From: an uncultured Erysipelotrichaceae bacterium
GTDB lineage: Bacteria > Bacillota_I > Bacilli_A > RF39 > UBA660
Length of the DNA: 64,000 bases
Assembly (NCBI GenBank): GCA_902764545.1
Contig: CACWWC010000003.1
Span: forward strand, 79,235 to 143,234
Direction: 5' to 3'
The notes beneath the pieces were generated by a model. The model saw nothing but the letters and a program-made list of their open reading frames with translations. It was not told where the DNA came from and did no database searches. Positions 61,403 to 64,000 of this stretch are shown here, piece after piece. The position numbers were made by a program, and so were the translations under genes. The stretch's first letter is position 1, and each line of letters begins with the position of its first letter.

Positions 61403-62838
61403 TGTACATCACTCTTCCTTTTGGAACTTTTTTTCTTTTCAACTTTAACAAACTTCATTTTTTTAATCTCATCTCTAAGTTCAATTAGTATCTCATCTTT
61501 AATTTCATTTTTTAATGAAGTATACTTTTTTTCATCAACAAGAACATCTATAGAAGAATCATCTTTTTCCTTTATAATTAAGTTTAAAATTATACCAACA
61601 ATAGACGCCAAACTCATACCAGAAATTGTAATAGATAAATTTCCACTTACAATAGAAACAACAGCACCTCCCAAACCAATAACAAGCATTGATGATGCAA
61701 CAACAACATTTCTATTATTTTCAAAGTCAACCTGGTTCTTTATAAGAACTTTAAGTCCATTAACCGCTATAAAGCCATATAAAAGCAAAGATACCCCTCC
61801 TAACACAGCAGATGGTGTAGTTGATATTAAAGCAGTAAACTTGCCTAAGAAACTAATTATGATAGCAAAAATCGCTGCAAGTCCAATTACTTTAACAGAA
61901 GCAACCTTAGTCATACCTACAACTGAAGTATTTTCACCATAAGTAGTATTAGCAGGACCACCTAAAAGTCCAGCAACAAAAGTCGCAACACCATCTCCCA
62001 TTAATGTTTTATCAAGCCCAGGGTCCTTTAATAAATCTCGTCCAATTATATTGCTAAGGGAAGTATGATCGCCAATATGCTCACACAACGTTACCAAAGC
62101 AACAGGTAGAACAGTTACTAAAGCAGTAAAGTTTAAACTATAATCTTTAAATGGAATAACAAATTTTGGAATCTCAAAGAACTTAGCATCTAAAACAGGT
62201 TTAAAATCAACCAATCCTAATATACAAGATAATAAGTATCCACTTATAATACCTATAAGAAATGGTATTATCTTAAAAAATCCTTTGGCCTTAGTCATAA
62301 CAAATGCAGTAACTAAAAATGAAACTAAAGCAACAATTAATACTTTCCAATCAAAAACACTATCTGCAGCGAGACCAATTTGGGAAATAGCACTAGGAGC
62401 AAGTCCTAATCCAATAATCATAATCATAGGTCCAATAACAACAGGTGGCAAAATCTTATCAAGCCAATCCTTTCCAATAATGCGTACAATAATTGAAACG
62501 ACCACATATAGTAAACCTACAGCCATAATACCAGTCATTGCACCACTTATTCCAGCTTTTGTATAAGCAGCAGCAACAGGAACTATAAAAGCAAAAGAAC
62601 TCCCCAAATATACAGGGCTTTTACCCCTTGTACACAATATATAAATAAGTGTTCCAATACCAGAAGCTACTAAAGCCACTGGAATAGTTAAAACCTCACT
62701 ACCTGCAGCAGAATTTACAAGAATAGGTACTAAAATAGTTGCACCAAACATTGCAAAAAGATGCTGAAATGCCAAAACAATACTTTTACCTAGAGGTGGC
62801 ATATCCTCTATATCATAAGTCATTTTTGTATTTTTCAT
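61399..62838 (-). CDS. uraA: Uracil permease (NCS2 family)
   Basis: A uracil:proton symporter of the nucleobase-ascorbate transporter family with 14 TMs in two repeats. It has 479 residues; it starts [20 protein letters not shown]. Family pieces include [27 protein letters not shown] [26 protein letters not shown] with the NAT signature, and the substrate-binding glutamate in CEHIGDH. The C-terminus adds a charged, coiled tail of about 55 residues. The start is the ATG at 62838 after AAGGAGGAG; the longer frame from 62892 starts inside the leader. It heads the uraA-upp operon. Confidence 0.95.
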   Translation of the reverse strand: MKNTKMTYDIEDMPPLGKSIVLAFQHLFAMFGATILVPILVNSAAGSEVLTIPVALVASGIGTLIYILCTRGKSPVYLGSSFAFIVPVAAAYTKAGISGAMTGIMAVGLLYVVVSIIVRIIGKDWLDKILPPVVIGPMIMIIGLGLAPSAISQIGLAADSVFDWKVLIVALVSFLVTAFVMTKAKGFFKIIPFLIGIISGYLLSCILGLVDFKPVLDAKFFEIPKFVIPFKDYSLNFTALVTVLPVALVTLCEHIGDHTSLSNIIGRDLLKDPGLDKTLMGDGVATFVAGLLGGPANTTYGENTSVVGMTKVASVKVIGLAAIFAIIISFLGKFTALISTTPSAVLGGVSLLLYGFIAVNGLKVLIKNQVDFENNRNVVVASSMLVIGLGGAVVSIVSGNLSITISGMSLASIVGIILNLIIKEKDDSSIDVLVDEKKYTSLKNEIKDEILIELRDEIKKMKFVKVEKKKSSKRKSDVQ

Positions 62839-62868
62839 ACACTCCTCCTTCATTATGGATATAAATTC

Positions 62869-62901
62869 AAAAAAAAGAAGAGACAAAGTCAATGCCTCTT
62901 C
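62869..62901 (-). promoter_or_regulatory. Candidate transcription attenuator before uraA
   Basis: On the minus strand the leader contains a hairpin with arms GAAGAG and CTCTTC (extended by CA/TG and a G-T pair) followed by eight Ts, 31 bases upstream of the uraA start. An intrinsic terminator in a leader signals regulated readthrough; uracil-related genes of Firmicutes are often under PyrR, but no clear PyrR box was identified. Confidence 0.55.
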
Positions 62902-62913
62902 AACTAAAAAGAA

Positions 62914-62935
62914 ATAGAAACAGAATTATTTCTAT
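62914..62935 (-). other. Second hairpin in the uraA leader
   Basis: Just upstream of the attenuator lie the arms ATAGAAA and TTTCTAT around an eight-base loop. It may be part of an alternative fold that competes with the attenuator. Confidence 0.4.
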
Positions 62936-63035
62936 AAAAACAAATATTAAAAAATTCCATAACCATTACTACCATAAATTTACATCCCTTAAATAAAGAA
63001 TAATATAATTAATAGAAAAAAGCAAGAAAAATATA

Positions 63036-63067
63036 AAATAAAAGCATCTATAAAATATATAGATACT
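63036..63067 (-). terminator. Terminator of the HTH regulator gene
   Basis: On the minus strand, an AGTATCTATA-like arm pairs with TATAGATGCT and is followed by a T-rich tail, just past the stop. Confidence 0.7.
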
Positions 63068-63073
63068 AAAATA

Positions 63074-63841
63074 TTAAACTTTTCTAGACTGAATTTCAGC
63101 AATTTTTTCAAATACTTCTTTTGCATTATCCTCATTAATTTCAGAATAACCAAGTTCCTTTAAAGCTTGTATTTTAACAGTATTCAATTCCTGCGTCCTA
63201 GATAACTTTTCCTCATTCTTCTGCTCAATATATTGCTCAAATCTCTTATGAGACTCCCCTAGCCTATTCTTAGAGGAACCACCATTATTATATAATGTCA
63301 TAGCGCTAAACATAATACTTTCAAAAACAAATTGTTTATCCTTATTAAAATTAAATTCCATAGGGTCTGTGAAACCTAAAGATTTAGACATATATGCCAA
63401 AACAAACTTTAACTCTTCATTAGATTCCATAGACTGAATAAAATGATATAAATATAGATATGTATTATAAGTATCTTTAGTCTTATCATCAGATAATTTT
63501 TCTTTTAAAATTCTAATAATATCTGATAATAATTCCTGCTCTTTTTTATTAAAACCCTTCAAATCAGTTAAAGCATCTTTATTTACAGGATCTTTAACAC
63601 CGTTATTTAATCTTTTTTCAATATCTATAATATAGTCTCCATTGACTTTAATATTTTTTATATCATCAACATCTTTTATATTTAGTAAACTAAGTAATTT
63701 AGCAGATTTTTCTTTAGGCCAATTATTTAAATCCTCAATTCCTAAATAATTATATAGCATCTGTCTTGAAACTCCTAAATACTTTGCTAATCTAACTTTA
63801 CTAATACCTAACTCTGCAAGTAGTGAGTTTAACTCTTTCAT
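63074..63841 (-). CDS. XRE-type HTH protein, unknown effector domain
   Basis: A 255-residue protein. Residues 8-35 form a Cro/C1-like helix-turn-helix (ELGISKVRLAKYLGVSRQML) followed by LYNYLGIEDLNNWPKEK. The rest is helical and charged, with no recognised domain: a middle helical part (KEQELLSDIIRILKEKL) and a C-terminal coiled segment (SHKRFEQYIEQKNEEKLSRT). AGGAGGG precedes the ATG. Its promoter and an adjacent palindrome suggest autoregulation. Its targets are unknown; it is transcribed alone. Confidence 0.75.
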   Translation of the reverse strand: MKELNSLLAELGISKVRLAKYLGVSRQMLYNYLGIEDLNNWPKEKSAKLLSLLNIKDVDDIKNIKVNGDYIIDIEKRLNNGVKDPVNKDALTDLKGFNKKEQELLSDIIRILKEKLSDDKTKDTYNTYLYLYHFIQSMESNEELKFVLAYMSKSLGFTDPMEFNFNKDKQFVFESIMFSAMTLYNNGGSSKNRLGESHKRFEQYIEQKNEEKLSRTQELNTVKIQALKELGYSEINEDNAKEVFEKIAEIQSRKV

Positions 63842-63860
63842 ATTTTACCCTCCTAACATA

Positions 63861-63889
63861 ATTATAGGACTATAAATGTAAAATATCAA
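63861..63889 (-). promoter_or_regulatory. Promoter of the HTH gene
   Basis: On the minus strand TTGATA (63889-63884), a 17-base spacer and a perfect TATAAT (63866-63861). Confidence 0.75.
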
Positions 63890-63907
63890 GTGTAAATTGA
63901 CACACTT
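63888..63907. promoter_or_regulatory. Candidate operator palindrome
   Basis: AAGTGT and ACACTT face each other across eight bases, overlapping the -35 of the HTH gene. A site for the HTH protein itself is inferred. Confidence 0.4.
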
Positions 63908-64000
63908 TATACTTGAAGAGATTTTAAGTTAGGTAAAATAAACATTTCCAAAACAGAAGAAATAATTATTAATAAAAGAGATAATAATAAAACATAAAGA

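Noticed and set aside
62839..62892. uraA beginning at 62892
   Set aside because: The extra 18 residues would include the leader and the AAGGAGG ribosome binding site of the ATG at 62838.
1..64000. Mollicutes genetic code (UGA as Trp)
   Set aside because: Several clear genes stop at TGA (7384 gene, patatin gene), so UGA is a stop.
1..64000. CRISPR array, phage or insertion sequence
   Set aside because: No regularly spaced repeats, transposase or phage structural genes were seen; the xerD gene is of housekeeping type.

Overview
The window is a strongly AT-rich, densely packed bacterial chromosome segment of the low-GC Firmicutes type. Genes have Firmicute ribosome binding sites (AAGGAGG, AGAGGTG), promoters are TATAAT-type and often have a TG just upstream, and nearly every transcript ends in a hairpin plus T-run. 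TGA is used as a stop (end of the 7384 gene and of the patatin gene), so the genetic code is the standard one and not the Mollicutes code. SpoIVB, SpoIIGA and sigma-E homologues point to a spore-forming ancestry. My inference is a gut-type member of the Bacilli/Erysipelotrichia side of the Firmicutes; I cannot name a species. Everything looks chromosomal: no phage, plasmid, insertion sequence or CRISPR array was seen.

Layout. 1-6.2 kb: the 3' part of a HelD-type helicase, an unrecognised 467-residue protein, then a leftward block of flippase, OmpR-type regulator and histidine kinase. 6.3-13.9 kb: two membrane-anchored unknowns, mtaB, an unknown gene, recD2, a 52-residue peptide and map. 13.9-17.8 kb: a degenerate phosphoglycerate-mutase-like protein, a membrane protein, uppP and an unknown. 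17.8-24.3 kb: a TetR regulator divergent from an MMPL exporter, a heptad-repeat secreted protein, a decayed ABC-ATPase tail and an acyl-CoA ligase. 24.3-27.5 kb: a Cys-rich protein overlapping a pseudo-kinase-like gene, queH, murC and tRNA-Glu(CUC). 27.5-29.8 kb: a thiol peroxidase / thioredoxin reductase / thioredoxin / OhrR operon behind a perfect palindrome.

29.8-37.5 kb: an unknown, a patatin lipase, tag, a MarR regulator with a heterodimeric ABC exporter, two small membrane proteins, a probable tiny RNA and a 25-residue peptide. 37.6-42.1 kb: mutS, nusB, xseA and xseB. 42.2-45.0 kb: sporulation genes spoIVB, an unknown, spoIIGA and sigE. 45-48.7 kb: tdk, an unknown, yigZ and an AI-2E-family permease. 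48.7-53.6 kb: an alanine T-box leader, two P-loop kinases, alaS and holA. 53.6-60.2 kb: rarA, a 706-residue repeat protein, xerD, deoB and a DUF3419-like protein. 60.2-64 kb: an AT-rich gap, the leftward uraA-upp uracil salvage operon with a candidate attenuator, and an HTH regulator.

How the parts fit together. Most genes are housekeeping: DNA repair and recombination (recD2, mutS, xseAB, rarA, xerD, holA, tag), envelope building (murC, uppP, flippase), nucleotide salvage (tdk, deoB, upp, uraA) and tRNA modification (mtaB, queH). The most unusual items are the inactive-looking phosphoglycerate-mutase relative, the OhrR-linked thioredoxin operon, the alanine T-box placed ahead of two small kinases, the promoter-hairpin mini-RNA with an anti-Shine-Dalgarno-like strand, the multi-repeat 706-residue protein, and the Cys-rich/pseudo-kinase pair. 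Functions are read from motifs by eye; no database search was run.
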